Source: an uncultured Clostridium sp.
GTDB lineage: Bacteria > Bacillota > Clostridia > Oscillospirales > Acutalibacteraceae
Length of the DNA: 40,567 bases
Assembly: GCA_958422185.1 (NCBI GenBank)
Contig: CATZNW010000026.1
Span: 1-40,567, forward strand
Direction: 5' to 3'
Under the pieces are notes generated by a model. That model searched no databases. It saw nothing but the letters and a program-made list of their open reading frames with translations, and had not been told where the DNA came from. Shown piece after piece: positions 7,630 to 16,286 of this stretch (position 1 is the first letter of the stretch; the number at the start of each line of letters is the position of its first letter). The position numbers were made by a program, and so were the translations under genes.

Positions 7630-8418
7630 ATGACGCAGAAAGAAAAAAGAATTTATCTGATAAAAGAACTGCTTAAAGAACAGCCGCGTTATGCGGAAAT
7701 GCGCATACCGGATGACGAAAGGGATCAAAAGCTGCTGCTGCGTTCGCTTTTCAATATCCGCATGCCTGCGCCTGCCGGAGAAGAGTTTTTAAGGATACAG
7801 GATGCCTATTTAAAAGCGGAAACCGAAAGGAAAGGGATCACGCATATTTATGATCTTGAACCCGTGCAAAAGGGGATATATATTTGGCAGGGAGATATAA
7901 CGACTCTTGCAGCGGACGCAATAGTAAACGCGGCGAACAGCGCGCTGCTTGGCTGCTTTGTGCCCTGCCACGGCTGCATAGACAATGCGATTCACACTGC
8001 CGCCGGAATACAGCTGCGGCTTGCATGCGCCGAGATAATGAGAAAGCAAAACCACGAGGAACCGACGGGCAGAGCAAAAATAACAAAGGCTTACAACCTG
8101 CCGTGCAGATATGTTTTACACACGGTGGGACCGATCGTGCGCGGAAAACTGACCCGGGAGGACTGCCGCCTTTTAAAAAGCTGTTACCGGTCCTGCCTCG
8201 AACTTGCGGACAAAAACGGTATAAAGAGCCTGGCGTTCTGCTGTATTTCCACAGGCGAATTTCATTTTCCGAATGAAAAAGCAGCAGAGACAGCAGTTGA
8301 AACAGTTAAGGAATATTTAAAAAGCAATCCGGACGGGACAGAGGTGATATTCAATGTTTTTAAGGACGAGGACCTGCGGATCTACCGAAGATTACTTGAA
8401 GAAAATAAAGACTCTTAA
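7630..8418 (+). CDS. zinc-dependent macrodomain ADP-ribosyl hydrolase (SirTM-associated type)
   Basis: Predicted hydrolase that removes mono-ADP-ribose placed by the neighbouring SirTM. The 262-residue chain has an alpha-helical N-terminal extension (1-80) and a macrodomain (about 83-255). The ADP-ribose-binding core shows GDITTLAADAIVNAANS (88-104). The following loop GCFVPCHGCIDNAIH (108-122) carries Cys109, Cys113, His114 and Cys116, the place where the zinc-type macrodomains of Staphylococcus and Streptococcus SirTM operons bind zinc. A later STGEFHFP loop (207-214) would cover the distal ribose. The start follows the previous stop by 2 bp. The last 65 bp overlap the SirTM gene. Confidence 0.9.
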   Translation: MTQKEKRIYLIKELLKEQPRYAEMRIPDDERDQKLLLRSLFNIRMPAPAGEEFLRIQDAYLKAETERKGITHIYDLEPVQKGIYIWQGDITTLAADAIVNAANSALLGCFVPCHGCIDNAIHTAAGIQLRLACAEIMRKQNHEEPTGRAKITKAYNLPCRYVLHTVGPIVRGKLTREDCRLLKSCYRSCLELADKNGIKSLAFCCISTGEFHFPNEKAAETAVETVKEYLKSNPDGTEVIFNVFKDEDLRIYRRLLEENKDS

Positions 8419-9235
8419 AGCGCTTATTGAAAATTCGGACGCCATCGTTATAGGCGCCGGCGCGGGGCTTTCCGCCTCGGCAGGATTTGCCTACAGCGGT
8501 GAGCGTTTTAAAAAGTATTTTTCCGACTTTGAAGAAAAATACGGTTTTCACGACATGTATACCGGGGGATTTTACCCCTATAAAACGCAGGAGGAATACT
8601 GGGCCTACTGGAGCCGTTATATTTATATCAACCGCTATGAGGACGCTCCCGAACCTGTTTACGATACACTGCTTGATCTTGTGCGCGGAAAAGATTATTT
8701 TGTTATCACAACAAATGTTGATCACTGCTTTCAGAAAGCCGGGTTTGATAAAAAACGTCTGTTTTACACACAGGGCGATTATGGATTATGGCAATGCAGT
8801 GTGCCGTGCCACAGCAAGACCTATGATAATGAGATTCCCGTACGGAAAATGATAAAACAGCAAAGGAATATGAGGATCCCCTCAGATCTGATCCCCGTCT
8901 GTCCTGTGTGCGGCCGGCCTATGACGATGAACCTGCGCGCGGACGACAAGTTTGTTGAGGATGACGGATGGCAGGCTGCGGCGCAAAGATACGAGGACTT
9001 CCTGCGCGCCAGAAAAGGGCAGAAGATCCTGTTTCTTGAACTGGGCGTAGGCGGCAACACTCCGGTAATTATCAAATACCCGTTCTGGAGAATGACAGCG
9101 GAAAACAAAAATGCTTTTTACGTTTGCATAAATTTCGGCGAAGCCGTGTGCCCGAGGGAGATAAGCGCCAGCTCGGTTTGCATTGACGCGGATATTGCAA
9201 AAGCGCTGAATGATCTGAACGCACATACGGATTAA
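8354..9235 (+). CDS. sirTM: SirTM class M sirtuin, protein ADP-ribosyltransferase
   Basis: Class M sirtuins transfer ADP-ribose from NAD to proteins instead of deacetylating them. The 293-residue product has the Rossmann NAD loop GAGAGLSASAGF (34-45), TTNVDHCF with Asn121, and TQGDYGLWQC with Gln140 where ordinary sirtuins have the catalytic His. These residues correspond to Asn118 and Gln137 of the studied streptococcal enzyme, as I recall it. A zinc knuckle is formed by Cys148, Cys152, Cys183 and Cys186. The start at 8354 is fixed by GAGGTGA six bases upstream and lies inside the macrodomain gene, a 65-bp overlap that favours coupled synthesis. No GcvH-like or lipoate ligase gene is nearby. 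Confidence 0.92.
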   Translation: MFLRTRTCGSTEDYLKKIKTLKALIENSDAIVIGAGAGLSASAGFAYSGERFKKYFSDFEEKYGFHDMYTGGFYPYKTQEEYWAYWSRYIYINRYEDAPEPVYDTLLDLVRGKDYFVITTNVDHCFQKAGFDKKRLFYTQGDYGLWQCSVPCHSKTYDNEIPVRKMIKQQRNMRIPSDLIPVCPVCGRPMTMNLRADDKFVEDDGWQAAAQRYEDFLRARKGQKILFLELGVGGNTPVIIKYPFWRMTAENKNAFYVCINFGEAVCPREISASSVCIDADIAKALNDLNAHTD

Positions 9236-9279
9236 AAAACGGACCGCGGAAAAACGGCGGCCCTATAAGAAAGTAAAAC

Positions 9280-9316
9280 AAAGCCCGCGGAAAACCTCGT
9301 TATTTCCGCGGGCTTT
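9280..9316. terminator. bidirectional terminator between sirTM and GNAT gene
   Basis: A perfect 14-bp stem, AAAGCCCGCGGAAA (9280-9293) with TTTCCGCGGGCTTT (9303-9316). It serves the rightward SirTM operon and, with its A flank, the leftward acetyltransferase gene. Confidence 0.85.
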
Positions 9317-9319
9317 GCT

Positions 9320-9844
9320 TTATGTGAAATTATGTTCCTCTTTCGTGTTATAATACCTGTAATATTTAAAATCAAGCCGCTCATTCGTGGCATGTACCAA
9401 AAGCGAGCGTACAGCGATAAATCGATAGCCGCACCGTTCTAAAACATGTTGGGATTTGACATTATCTACAGCAACTGTACCAATTAAATATGGAATATTA
9501 TAATTTCTCAATGCCCATTCTGTTACTTCTTTCGCCGCTTCTGTGGCAAACCCATATCCACGGTATTCTTCTAATAAAAAATAAAATATTTCCGGTTCGT
9601 GCAGATCGTCATGCTTTCCCGCGCCTATCGTACCCACAAGTTTCCCGGTCGTCTTTTCAAAAATGCCAAAAGAAATCACACCGTTTATGATGTCCGTGGC
9701 GGAATATTGTGAAATCAGCCAATTCAAAAATCCTTTTCCGCTTCCAAAACAGGTCTTTTGAACATCATTCAGCGTTCGTTCGAATTCCGGGTAATCCGCT
9801 TCGCAAAGTTCACGAATAACAAGCCGCTGTGTTATTATTTTCAT
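9320..9844 (-). CDS. GNAT-family N-acetyltransferase
   Basis: Acetyl-CoA-dependent acetyltransferase of the RimJ/RimL-like GNAT group, about 174 residues. It begins MKIITQRLVIREL, the usual first strand of this group. Then come the acetyl-CoA loop EEYRGYGFATEA (the RGxGxA signature) and the closing VLERCGYRF strand. The substrate is unknown. The ATG at 9844 is preceded by GGGGG; a longer frame up to 9955 exists but lacks a ribosome binding site and homology. The gene is visibly more AT-rich than its neighbours, suggesting recent acquisition. Confidence 0.85.
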   Translation of the reverse strand: MKIITQRLVIRELCEADYPEFERTLNDVQKTCFGSGKGFLNWLISQYSATDIINGVISFGIFEKTTGKLVGTIGAGKHDDLHEPEIFYFLLEEYRGYGFATEAAKEVTEWALRNYNIPYLIGTVAVDNVKSQHVLERCGYRFIAVRSLLVHATNERLDFKYYRYYNTKEEHNFT

Positions 9845-10014
9845 AATGCCCCCATTTTTTACGATCCTATCGCGGGCCTTACATTTTTTGCAAACAGAAA
9901 AATTGTTTGGCAGTTTCCAAAACCAGAAATGCGGCATCGCTGACATTGGCATCATATCGTATTCTTTATATAAATGGTTCCTTATCCGGCGTTTTTAAAA
10001 CTACGATCCGTTTT

Positions 10015-10632
10015 TTATCTGATAAAATTGGTTCTTTCAAACGGTTCTTTTTCAGGCAGGCCGTATTTTTCCTTGCCCACAGCAATACTTTTCATGAGAA
10101 ACGCCATATTCCTTGCAAGCGTGCGCATGGACTGAAGCCCCTCTGCATCCTGAGCGGCCTCTCCCTGTTCCCGGCCGTGAACACTGTTCCAATACTGCCC
10201 CGATGCAACCGGCATGCCGGAGATCGTGAAAAACTTATTCAGCTCGTCAAACGTTGCGGAAAGTCCGCCGCGTCTTGCGGCTACAACCGCCGCGCCGACT
10301 TTCATGGTCTTATCAAAAGGCGTTGAATAGAAAAGCCTTGTCAAAAACGCCACAAGCGTTGCGTTCGCAGAGGCGTAATACACCGGGCTGCCTACTACAA
10401 GACCGTCGCACTCTTCCAATTTCTTGGCAGCGGCGTTCACTTCGTCATCAAACACGCAGCTTCCTTTTTTGGCGCACGTATTGCAGGCAATACAACTTCT
10501 AATATCCTTATTGCCTATATGCAGGGTCTCCGTTTCAATTCCCTCTGCGTCAAAGATCTTTTTCATCTCCGCAAGCGCAAGAGCGGTGTTTCCGTTTGAA
10601 TGCGGACTACCATTGATCATCAAAGCCTTCAC
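10015..10632 (-). CDS. NADPH-dependent FMN reductase / iron-sulfur flavoprotein
   Basis: Flavodoxin-fold protein of 205 residues. The FMN phosphate loop is NGSPHSNGNTA (7-17). A compact cysteine motif CX2CX2CX5C (Cys47, 50, 53, 59) matches that of iron-sulfur flavoproteins, which carry one [4Fe-4S] cluster next to FMN and reduce oxygen species or other acceptors. The segment VVGSPVYYASANATL (about 79-93) is the second flavin-binding loop. Translation begins with GTG after AGGGAGAG. It is read leftward 60 bp after trmL and may be partly cotranscribed with it. The region between it and the acetyltransferase gene (9845-10014) shows no gene or clear terminator. Confidence 0.87.
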   Translation of the reverse strand: MKALMINGSPHSNGNTALALAEMKKIFDAEGIETETLHIGNKDIRSCIACNTCAKKGSCVFDDEVNAAAKKLEECDGLVVGSPVYYASANATLVAFLTRLFYSTPFDKTMKVGAAVVAARRGGLSATFDELNKFFTISGMPVASGQYWNSVHGREQGEAAQDAEGLQSMRTLARNMAFLMKSIAVGKEKYGLPEKEPFERTNFIR

Positions 10633-10692
10633 TGTTATCTCTCCCTCATAAAATTAATATATTTATACGCCTTAAATAAGCGTAAAATGCGG

Positions 10693-11199
10693 TTAATCTT
10701 CCCATTTCAGACCGTGGAGCTCCCCTTTTAACGCGAGCTTTGGGTAATTCCACTGGCGCAGGACCTCATAAACGCCCACCGCAACGCTGTTTGAAAGATT
10801 GAGGCTTCTTATTATTCCGCGCATAGGCAGGCGGACGCATCGTTCCTCATTTGCTTTAAGAAGTTCCTCCGGCAGCCCTTTCGTTTCCTTACCGAAGACA
10901 AGAAAGCAGCCGTTTTCATAATTCATATCGCTGTGAACATTGCGTGCTTTTGTACTGAAAAAATAAAACCGGGCGCCCTTGTTTTTTTCAAAAAACTCAT
11001 TTGTGTCATGATAATACGTTATGTCCAGCTTGTCCCAGTAATCCAGCCCGGCGCGGCGCACGCGCTTTTCCGTTATTTCAAATCCCATAGGGCCTACCAG
11101 GTGAAGCTTGGCCCCGGTCGCGGCGCAGGTGCGCGCAATATTGCCTGTATTTTGCGGGATCTCCGGCTCTATGAGCGCAACATTAAGCGAGTATTCCAT
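10693..11199 (-). CDS. trmL: tRNA (cytidine(34)-2'-O)-methyltransferase TrmL
   Basis: SPOUT-class methyltransferase that 2'-O-methylates the wobble base of certain leucine tRNAs with S-adenosylmethionine. At 168 residues it has the family length. Motif 1 EPEIPQNTGNIARTCAATG is at 11-29. The knot loops FGKETKGLP and RSLNLSNSVAVGVYE are at about 102-110 and 130-144. The start overlaps the end of nagA by 17 bp, so translation is coupled to it. Confidence 0.94.
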   Translation of the reverse strand: MEYSLNVALIEPEIPQNTGNIARTCAATGAKLHLVGPMGFEITEKRVRRAGLDYWDKLDITYYHDTNEFFEKNKGARFYFFSTKARNVHSDMNYENGCFLVFGKETKGLPEELLKANEERCVRLPMRGIIRSLNLSNSVAVGVYEVLRQWNYPKLALKGELHGLKWED

Positions 11200-12304
11200 T
11201 TATGTAAACTTCCTTTATGTTGAAATCTTCATCGGTAAACACAATATCTGCTGCCTTGCCCGTTTCTATAGAACCGATCTCATCATCAGCACCAATGGCC
11301 TTTGCGGGATTGATCGTGCAGCTTTTAAGGGCTGTCTTAAAATCAATGCCGAAAGAGAGCAGATTCTTAAACTCGTCAAACACATTGCTGATCGACGCGG
11401 CAATCGTGCCGTCTTCCAGCACGGCGTATCTGCCGCCCTCATGCACATAAACTTTCTGCCCGCCAAGTTCAAATTCGCCTGTTCCGAGACCTGCGGCCCG
11501 CATGGAATCAGAAATCACGCACGCTCTGTTTTCACCCAGTATCTTAAATGTATTTCTGAGCACCGCGGGGCAGATATGGCCGCCGTCGCAGATCAGTTCG
11601 CAAAACACCTGTTCATTGTCCAGCGCAGTGCCGACGATTCCAGCTTCGCGGTGGGTCATAGGCGTCATGGCATTGTAAAGATGAGTTGCGTGGCGCGCGC
11701 CAAGGTCAAAAGCGCGCTGCGCCTCTGCCGCATTTGCCGCTGAATGGCCTATGGAAACAGCGCATTTTTTGCTTGCATGTTTTATAAACGCATCGCTGCC
11801 GAACGCCTCAGGAGCGATAGTAATAAGCCTTACCAGATCGCCGCTGGCCGCGCGGATCTCATCAAATTCCTCAATACTGCCCGCGCGCACATAAGCGGGA
11901 TTCTGCGCGCCTTTTTTGCTCATTGCGATAAACGGGCCCTCCAGATTGATCCCCGCTATTTTGGCGCCGCTTTCTTTTCCCTTATATTCACGAACCGTCT
12001 TTGCTATATCCATAAGGGTATTGTGCCCCAGTGTCATGCTTGTGGCGCAAAACGAGGTCACGCCATGCTTTGCAAGATAAGAACTGACCTTATCCAGGCT
12101 CTGTGCGCTTGCGTCAGAACAGTCCCCGCCAGCCGCGCCGTGAATATGGATATCCACAAAGCCCGGCACGGCAATCATTCCGCTCATATCACGGCCGTTC
12201 CCGCTGATTACGCCAATGGCCTTTATCCTGCCGTTTTCTATTTCAATATCGGCAACCTCTTTTTCAAAAAGCTCATTATAAAAACAAACATTTTTAAGAA
12301 TCAT
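11183..12304 (-). CDS. nagA: N-acetylglucosamine-6-phosphate deacetylase
   Basis: Amidohydrolase that converts GlcNAc-6-phosphate to glucosamine-6-phosphate, in cell wall recycling or amino sugar use. The 373-residue product shows the metal motif HIHGAAGGD (His53, His55), LEGPFI, SIGHSAA, THLYNAM, DGGHICP and the catalytic aspartate in VISDSM. It overlaps dusB by 11 bp and trmL by 17 bp. No nagB or amino-sugar transporter lies nearby, so the grouping with two tRNA-modification genes looks like a compact housekeeping operon. Confidence 0.94.
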   Translation of the reverse strand: MILKNVCFYNELFEKEVADIEIENGRIKAIGVISGNGRDMSGMIAVPGFVDIHIHGAAGGDCSDASAQSLDKVSSYLAKHGVTSFCATSMTLGHNTLMDIAKTVREYKGKESGAKIAGINLEGPFIAMSKKGAQNPAYVRAGSIEEFDEIRAASGDLVRLITIAPEAFGSDAFIKHASKKCAVSIGHSAANAAEAQRAFDLGARHATHLYNAMTPMTHREAGIVGTALDNEQVFCELICDGGHICPAVLRNTFKILGENRACVISDSMRAAGLGTGEFELGGQKVYVHEGGRYAVLEDGTIAASISNVFDEFKNLLSFGIDFKTALKSCTINPAKAIGADDEIGSIETGKAADIVFTDEDFNIKEVYINGILA

Positions 12305-13268
12305 GCTGATTTTCCTTTACTATTCTGAAAGTGATCTTCTTTAAATCATCATAAGTTTCAAGTGAGCTCATTTCTGCACGGAATCTGGCTCCGCCCCGCA
12401 GACCTTTTGTATAATAGGCGGCATGCCTGCGCGCCTCGCGCATGGCCGTATATTCGCCCTTGTATTCTATCATTTTTGCTATATGCTTCAGCATAACCGT
12501 CATTTTTTCTTCCAGCGACGGCGACGGAATCACAATACCGTCACCCAGATAAGCGTTTATCCGCCTGAAGATCCAGGGATCTCCAAACGCACCGCGGCCG
12601 ATCATAACAGCGTCGCACCCGGTCTTTTCTATCATCTTCTCCGCAGAATAAATATCGGTAATATCGCCGTTTCCGATAACGGGGATGTTCACAGCCTTTT
12701 TCACGGCGGCAATTATATCATAATCCACCGTTCCGCTGTACATCTGCCGCCTGGTTCTGCCGTGGACGGTTACGGCGTCCGCGCCGTTTGCTTCCAGGAT
12801 CTTTGCAAGCTCCACGGCGTTCACCGCTGCATCATCCCAGCCTTTACGGATCTTGGCAGTAACGGGAATATCAACAGCGTCTCTTACCGCTCTTACGATC
12901 CTGCCGGCAAGAGCAGGATCTTTCATAAGGCTTGCCCCGCCGCCGTTCATTGCGATTTTAGGAGCAGGACAGCCCATGTTTATATCAATGATATCGGGGG
13001 AAAACGCAAGGGCTTTCACGGCGGCTTCCGCCATGATTGCAGGATCGTCTCCAAAGATCTGCGCACCGGCGATACCTTCGTCCTTACCAAGCGTTAACAG
13101 CATTGCGCTTTTTTTATCCCCCATCACAAGACCTTTTGAACTGACCATCTCAGTAACCGTATAAGCAGCGCCGAAGGAGGCGCACAGTTCTCTGAACGCC
13201 CTGTCAGTAACGCCTGCCATGGGCGCCAGAAAGGCTATATCCTTGAATTCAATATCTCTGATCTTCAT
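12294..13268 (-). CDS. dusB: tRNA-dihydrouridine synthase
   Basis: FMN-dependent enzyme that reduces uridine to dihydrouridine in tRNA. The 324-residue product has the TIM-barrel opening LAPMAGVTDRAFREL and NMGCPAPKI with the catalytic cysteine. It also has the FMN phosphate loop GNGDI and VMIGRGAFGDPWIF. The family is Dus; the DusB subgroup is the usual Firmicutes form. First gene of the dusB-nagA-trmL operon, with its own promoter. Confidence 0.93.
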   Translation of the reverse strand: MKIRDIEFKDIAFLAPMAGVTDRAFRELCASFGAAYTVTEMVSSKGLVMGDKKSAMLLTLGKDEGIAGAQIFGDDPAIMAEAAVKALAFSPDIIDINMGCPAPKIAMNGGGASLMKDPALAGRIVRAVRDAVDIPVTAKIRKGWDDAAVNAVELAKILEANGADAVTVHGRTRRQMYSGTVDYDIIAAVKKAVNIPVIGNGDITDIYSAEKMIEKTGCDAVMIGRGAFGDPWIFRRINAYLGDGIVIPSPSLEEKMTVMLKHIAKMIEYKGEYTAMREARRHAAYYTKGLRGGARFRAEMSSLETYDDLKKITFRIVKENQHDS

Positions 13269-13286
13269 AATTCAATCTCCGCAAAT

Positions 13287-13315
13287 ACTATAACACAACC
13301 CCGTAAAATGGGCAA
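13287..13315 (-). promoter_or_regulatory. promoter of dusB-nagA-trmL
   Basis: Reading leftward, TTGCCC (13315-13310), 17 bp, then TATAGT (13292-13287), 19 bp before the dusB start. Confidence 0.65.
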
Positions 13316-13340
13316 GCGGTTTATATATAAAAAGGCAAAG

Positions 13341-13370
13341 AAAAGCCGCCGCAAAACGATTTGCAGCGGC
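13341..13370 (-). terminator. terminator of the GPH symporter gene
   Basis: Leftward, GCCGC-GCAAA stem (13345-13370) with one mismatch and a 4-nt loop, then TTTTCTTT. Confidence 0.75.
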
Positions 13371-13378
13371 ATGACAGA

Positions 13379-14914
13379 TTATTCTGCCGAGTTATCTTCT
13401 TCGCCTAATTTAGCCTGACGGGCGGCTTCCTGCTCTGCAAGCCTGTCAGCACGGATGTCCGCAAGTTCGGCAATCATCTGATTGCGGAGATTGCCGTGAA
13501 TAGGATAAAGTATAAATGAAAGTCCGTAAAGTCCTCTTGCAAGGGCGGGCAGTATACAGAATACAGCCCAAATGCCGTTCAGCACTCCCGGATCGGTCTG
13601 TGGTATTGCATTTCCGAGCGAATCGGTAAGGGGAACATAGTTGATCCATGTAAGCACCATACCGGAGAGCCAGCCGGTTATAGAAGTGGCCAGCTTTGTA
13701 AAGTAGCCCTGAACGGTAGTCACAAGCGCTTCATTTCTCAGGCCGTGCTTCCATTCCATATAATCGAATGTTTCGGCGCAGAGAACAGGCCCTACAACAA
13801 GGATAAGCTTATTCGGCAATCCGCAGATAGTAAGCCCGAAAATGACCCAGATAAGATTCAAAATATAATTATCACTAAAGGTCTGGCCGAAAGGATGATA
13901 GCCGATCAGGAACATTACCGTATAAGCTACGCCGCCGAAAACGCCGGCGATGATAGCCGTTGCACGGGCGCCGAATTTTTTGATCATCTTAGCGGCAAGA
14001 GGAACCATAAGATAGTTCGGAATACCTGTAAACAGGCCACACACCGTCTGGTTTGCAAGATTGCCTGTATTATTGAGCCAGAAATACTGTTCCGATGAAC
14101 CGCCGACCGCCTTGAAATTATTGAAGAAATCCGCAAAGATGATAGCGAAAAGCGGGCGGTTCGTAAAGATCTGCTTGATCGATTCAAGTACGGAGGTCTC
14201 ATTCATCTCCTCGCGTGACTGAAGCGGAACGCGCTCACGCATATTGAAGAAGCCCCAAACCGCGAAAACAGCGGAGAATATCAGCATGAAATACGCAAAG
14301 CCCGTATAAACGCTTTCCATCGTGATACCGGAATTGACCCTTGGCAGAAATTCAACAAGGACCGGTACAAGCGAAGGAAGCCATGTTCCGAAAAGCTCAA
14401 AGAATTTACTTGTTGTAATAAGGTTGTTTCGTTCGTCGGGGTTGGGAGTTATATTATATATCATAAGTCCCCATGCGCCGAAGTAACTCATGCCGAGTCC
14501 GTAAATAACAATTGCGATCAGCGCCCAGACGATCTTGCCGTTTGAACTGATGTCAGGGGCGGTAAACATCATTGCGCCGCCGATCAGCCACAGAGGAAGC
14601 GGCAAAATAAAGAACGGTCGGATACGGCCCCAACGTGTCCTTGTTCTGTCTATAATAAGTCCCGAAACCGTATCGTCAACAGCGTCATAGATAGACGAGA
14701 AAAGGTTTATGTAAGCATAAGCAGTTGTATTCAGCTTAAGGAACTGGATCATAAAGAATTCCTTATAGGCGTTTACAAACTGGCTTAAATTTTTCTGACC
14801 GAAGTTTACAAGCACATAAGCCGCGATCTCCTTAGGGGTCAGATAGCGCTTTTTAGTATAAGCAAGTTTATCAAGTTCGGCCTCTTCTTTTGCCAAAAGG
14901 TCCTGATCTTCCAA
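13379..14914 (-). CDS. GPH-family (MelB-like) sugar:cation symporter
   Basis: Inner-membrane symporter of the glycoside-pentoside-hexuronide family. The 511-residue product has about 12 membrane helices. Its cation-site and loop motif is DAVDDTVSGLIIDRTRTRWGR (about 73-93), matching the family's D-x3-D signature followed by RxxWGR. Charged cytoplasmic tails flank the core (KEEAELDKLAYTKKRYL at the start, a Glu/Ala-rich end). The sugar is unknown; lacZ lies 20 kb away and is not linked. It has its own terminator. The upstream gap (14915-15068) is AT-rich and holds only a likely promoter. Confidence 0.87.
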   Translation of the reverse strand: MEDQDLLAKEEAELDKLAYTKKRYLTPKEIAAYVLVNFGQKNLSQFVNAYKEFFMIQFLKLNTTAYAYINLFSSIYDAVDDTVSGLIIDRTRTRWGRIRPFFILPLPLWLIGGAMMFTAPDISSNGKIVWALIAIVIYGLGMSYFGAWGLMIYNITPNPDERNNLITTSKFFELFGTWLPSLVPVLVEFLPRVNSGITMESVYTGFAYFMLIFSAVFAVWGFFNMRERVPLQSREEMNETSVLESIKQIFTNRPLFAIIFADFFNNFKAVGGSSEQYFWLNNTGNLANQTVCGLFTGIPNYLMVPLAAKMIKKFGARATAIIAGVFGGVAYTVMFLIGYHPFGQTFSDNYILNLIWVIFGLTICGLPNKLILVVGPVLCAETFDYMEWKHGLRNEALVTTVQGYFTKLATSITGWLSGMVLTWINYVPLTDSLGNAIPQTDPGVLNGIWAVFCILPALARGLYGLSFILYPIHGNLRNQMIAELADIRADRLAEQEAARQAKLGEEDNSAE

Positions 14915-14962
14915 ATTACCACCGCTTTCATCAAAATTATCTGAACATTACCCGAATATACG

Positions 14963-14971
14963 ATTATAACA
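14963..14971 (-). promoter_or_regulatory. extended -10 promoter for the GPH symporter
   Basis: Leftward TGTTATAAT (14971-14963) is an extended -10 element 49 bp upstream of the start. No good -35 box is visible. Confidence 0.45.
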
Positions 14972-15068
14972 TTTTAACTATATCAAAAATTGCTGAATTA
15001 ATCAATACGAAAACAGAAGTTTGTATTAAAATTAATAATTTTTAAATAATATTACAAAAAACGAACCG

Positions 15069-16286
15069 TTAATTTGTGCACTTTTTTCGTATTTCATTTT
15101 TCCTGGAAATGATTTTAACGGCCGCAAGGCAGACGGCAAGCACGACCGGAAACACAACGGAAACCGAAAGGCCCTTTGAAATATTTGAGCTGTCTCCTGA
15201 GATCATGCCGACGGCGGTGGGTCCGCCGGTGCAGCCCAGATCTCCAAGCAGCGCATAAGCGGCAAAGACCGTCGATGAAATATTGGGCATATATTTACCG
15301 CTGAGTGTAAATGTTGCCGGCCACATAGGCGCAACGGCAAGGCCGCACAGACAGCAGCCCATCAGAGCGACGACCGGATTTTCCGCAAAGGACGCTAAAA
15401 GATACGAAACGATGCACAGCGCGCTGCAGCCGAACATGATTTTAACGATATCCACCCTGTCGCTGATTTTGCCGTAAAAGATCCTTCCAAGGAACATAAG
15501 CAGCGCAAATGCGCACGGCCCGAGCAGATCGCCCATGGTTTTGGATACTCCAAGACCGGCCTCCGCAAACGCGGACGCCCACTGGCTCATTGAAAGTTCG
15601 CTTGCGCCGGCGCATATCATAATTATACCGAATATCCAGAAAAGAGGGCTCTTTATCATATCCCTTGCGCTGCCGCGCCGCCTTACCTCTTCCGGAGTGC
15701 GGATAGGAACAACGCTGAACGCCGCGGCGCCGAGAAGCGGAACAGCCGAAAAGCACAGCGCAAGATAGCGCCATTTATCTATTCCCACAATTGAAAAATA
15801 CACTGTTGAAAGCAGCACAACAAACACGCAGCCCGCGCAGTAAGCCGAATGCACGAAAGCCATAGAGCCGGCCTTTTTATCCGTTGGGCAGGAATCAACT
15901 ATAGGGGTGATAAGAACCTCTATAAGCCCTGATCCTATCGCATAAAGCACGGTGCATATAAAAAGTCCCCAGAACGCGCCGGGCACAATATCCGCCATAA
16001 ACGAGAGACCTGCTATACCGCAGAACGAAAACATGGCGGCGGTCACGGAAAGCACCCTGTAGCCTGTTTTTTTAACGATGAACGGCGCAGCTGCGTCAAC
16101 AAAAATCTGAGTAAAAAAAGTTACAGTAACCAGCGCTGTAAGTTTCTCAATCGAAAGTCCGAATTCACTGCCTAAACGCACAAAAAGCAGCGGCAAAAAC
16201 ATTGCCGCTACCGACTGGGACACATATGCAAGGCAACAGGCCGCGAGCGTATGCGAGTAAGTTAGCTTATTCTTTAAAACTGCCAT
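15069..16286 (-). CDS. MFS transporter
   Basis: Major facilitator superfamily carrier of 405 residues with about 12 membrane helices and the usual central basic loop (RTPEEVRRRGSA). Substrate unknown. The ATG at 16286 begins MAVLKNKLTYSHTLA; upstream in-frame codons code for nothing family-like. The purine-rich AGAGAGGG lies 15 nt before this ATG, unusually far. It is better placed for an out-of-frame ATG at 16302 that opens a 10-codon frame overlapping the MFS start. The gene diverges from the Fe-alcohol dehydrogenase gene and has a near-consensus promoter. Confidence 0.85.
   Translation of the reverse strand: MAVLKNKLTYSHTLAACCLAYVSQSVAAMFLPLLFVRLGSEFGLSIEKLTALVTVTFFTQIFVDAAAPFIVKKTGYRVLSVTAAMFSFCGIAGLSFMADIVPGAFWGLFICTVLYAIGSGLIEVLITPIVDSCPTDKKAGSMAFVHSAYCAGCVFVVLLSTVYFSIVGIDKWRYLALCFSAVPLLGAAAFSVVPIRTPEEVRRRGSARDMIKSPLFWIFGIIMICAGASELSMSQWASAFAEAGLGVSKTMGDLLGPCAFALLMFLGRIFYGKISDRVDIVKIMFGCSALCIVSYLLASFAENPVVALMGCCLCGLAVAPMWPATFTLSGKYMPNISSTVFAAYALLGDLGCTGGPTAVGMISGDSSNISKGLSVSVVFPVVLAVCLAAVKIISRKNEIRKKCTN

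Noticed and set aside
8354..9235. NAD-dependent protein deacetylase (classical sirtuin)
   Set aside because: The catalytic histidine position is Gln140, and the macrodomain partner and length match SirTM.
9845..9955. N-terminal extension of the acetyltransferase with a CKKC motif
   Set aside because: No ribosome binding site and no GNAT similarity; the ATG at 9844 has GGGGG and begins at the family's usual first strand. The CKKC is likely chance.
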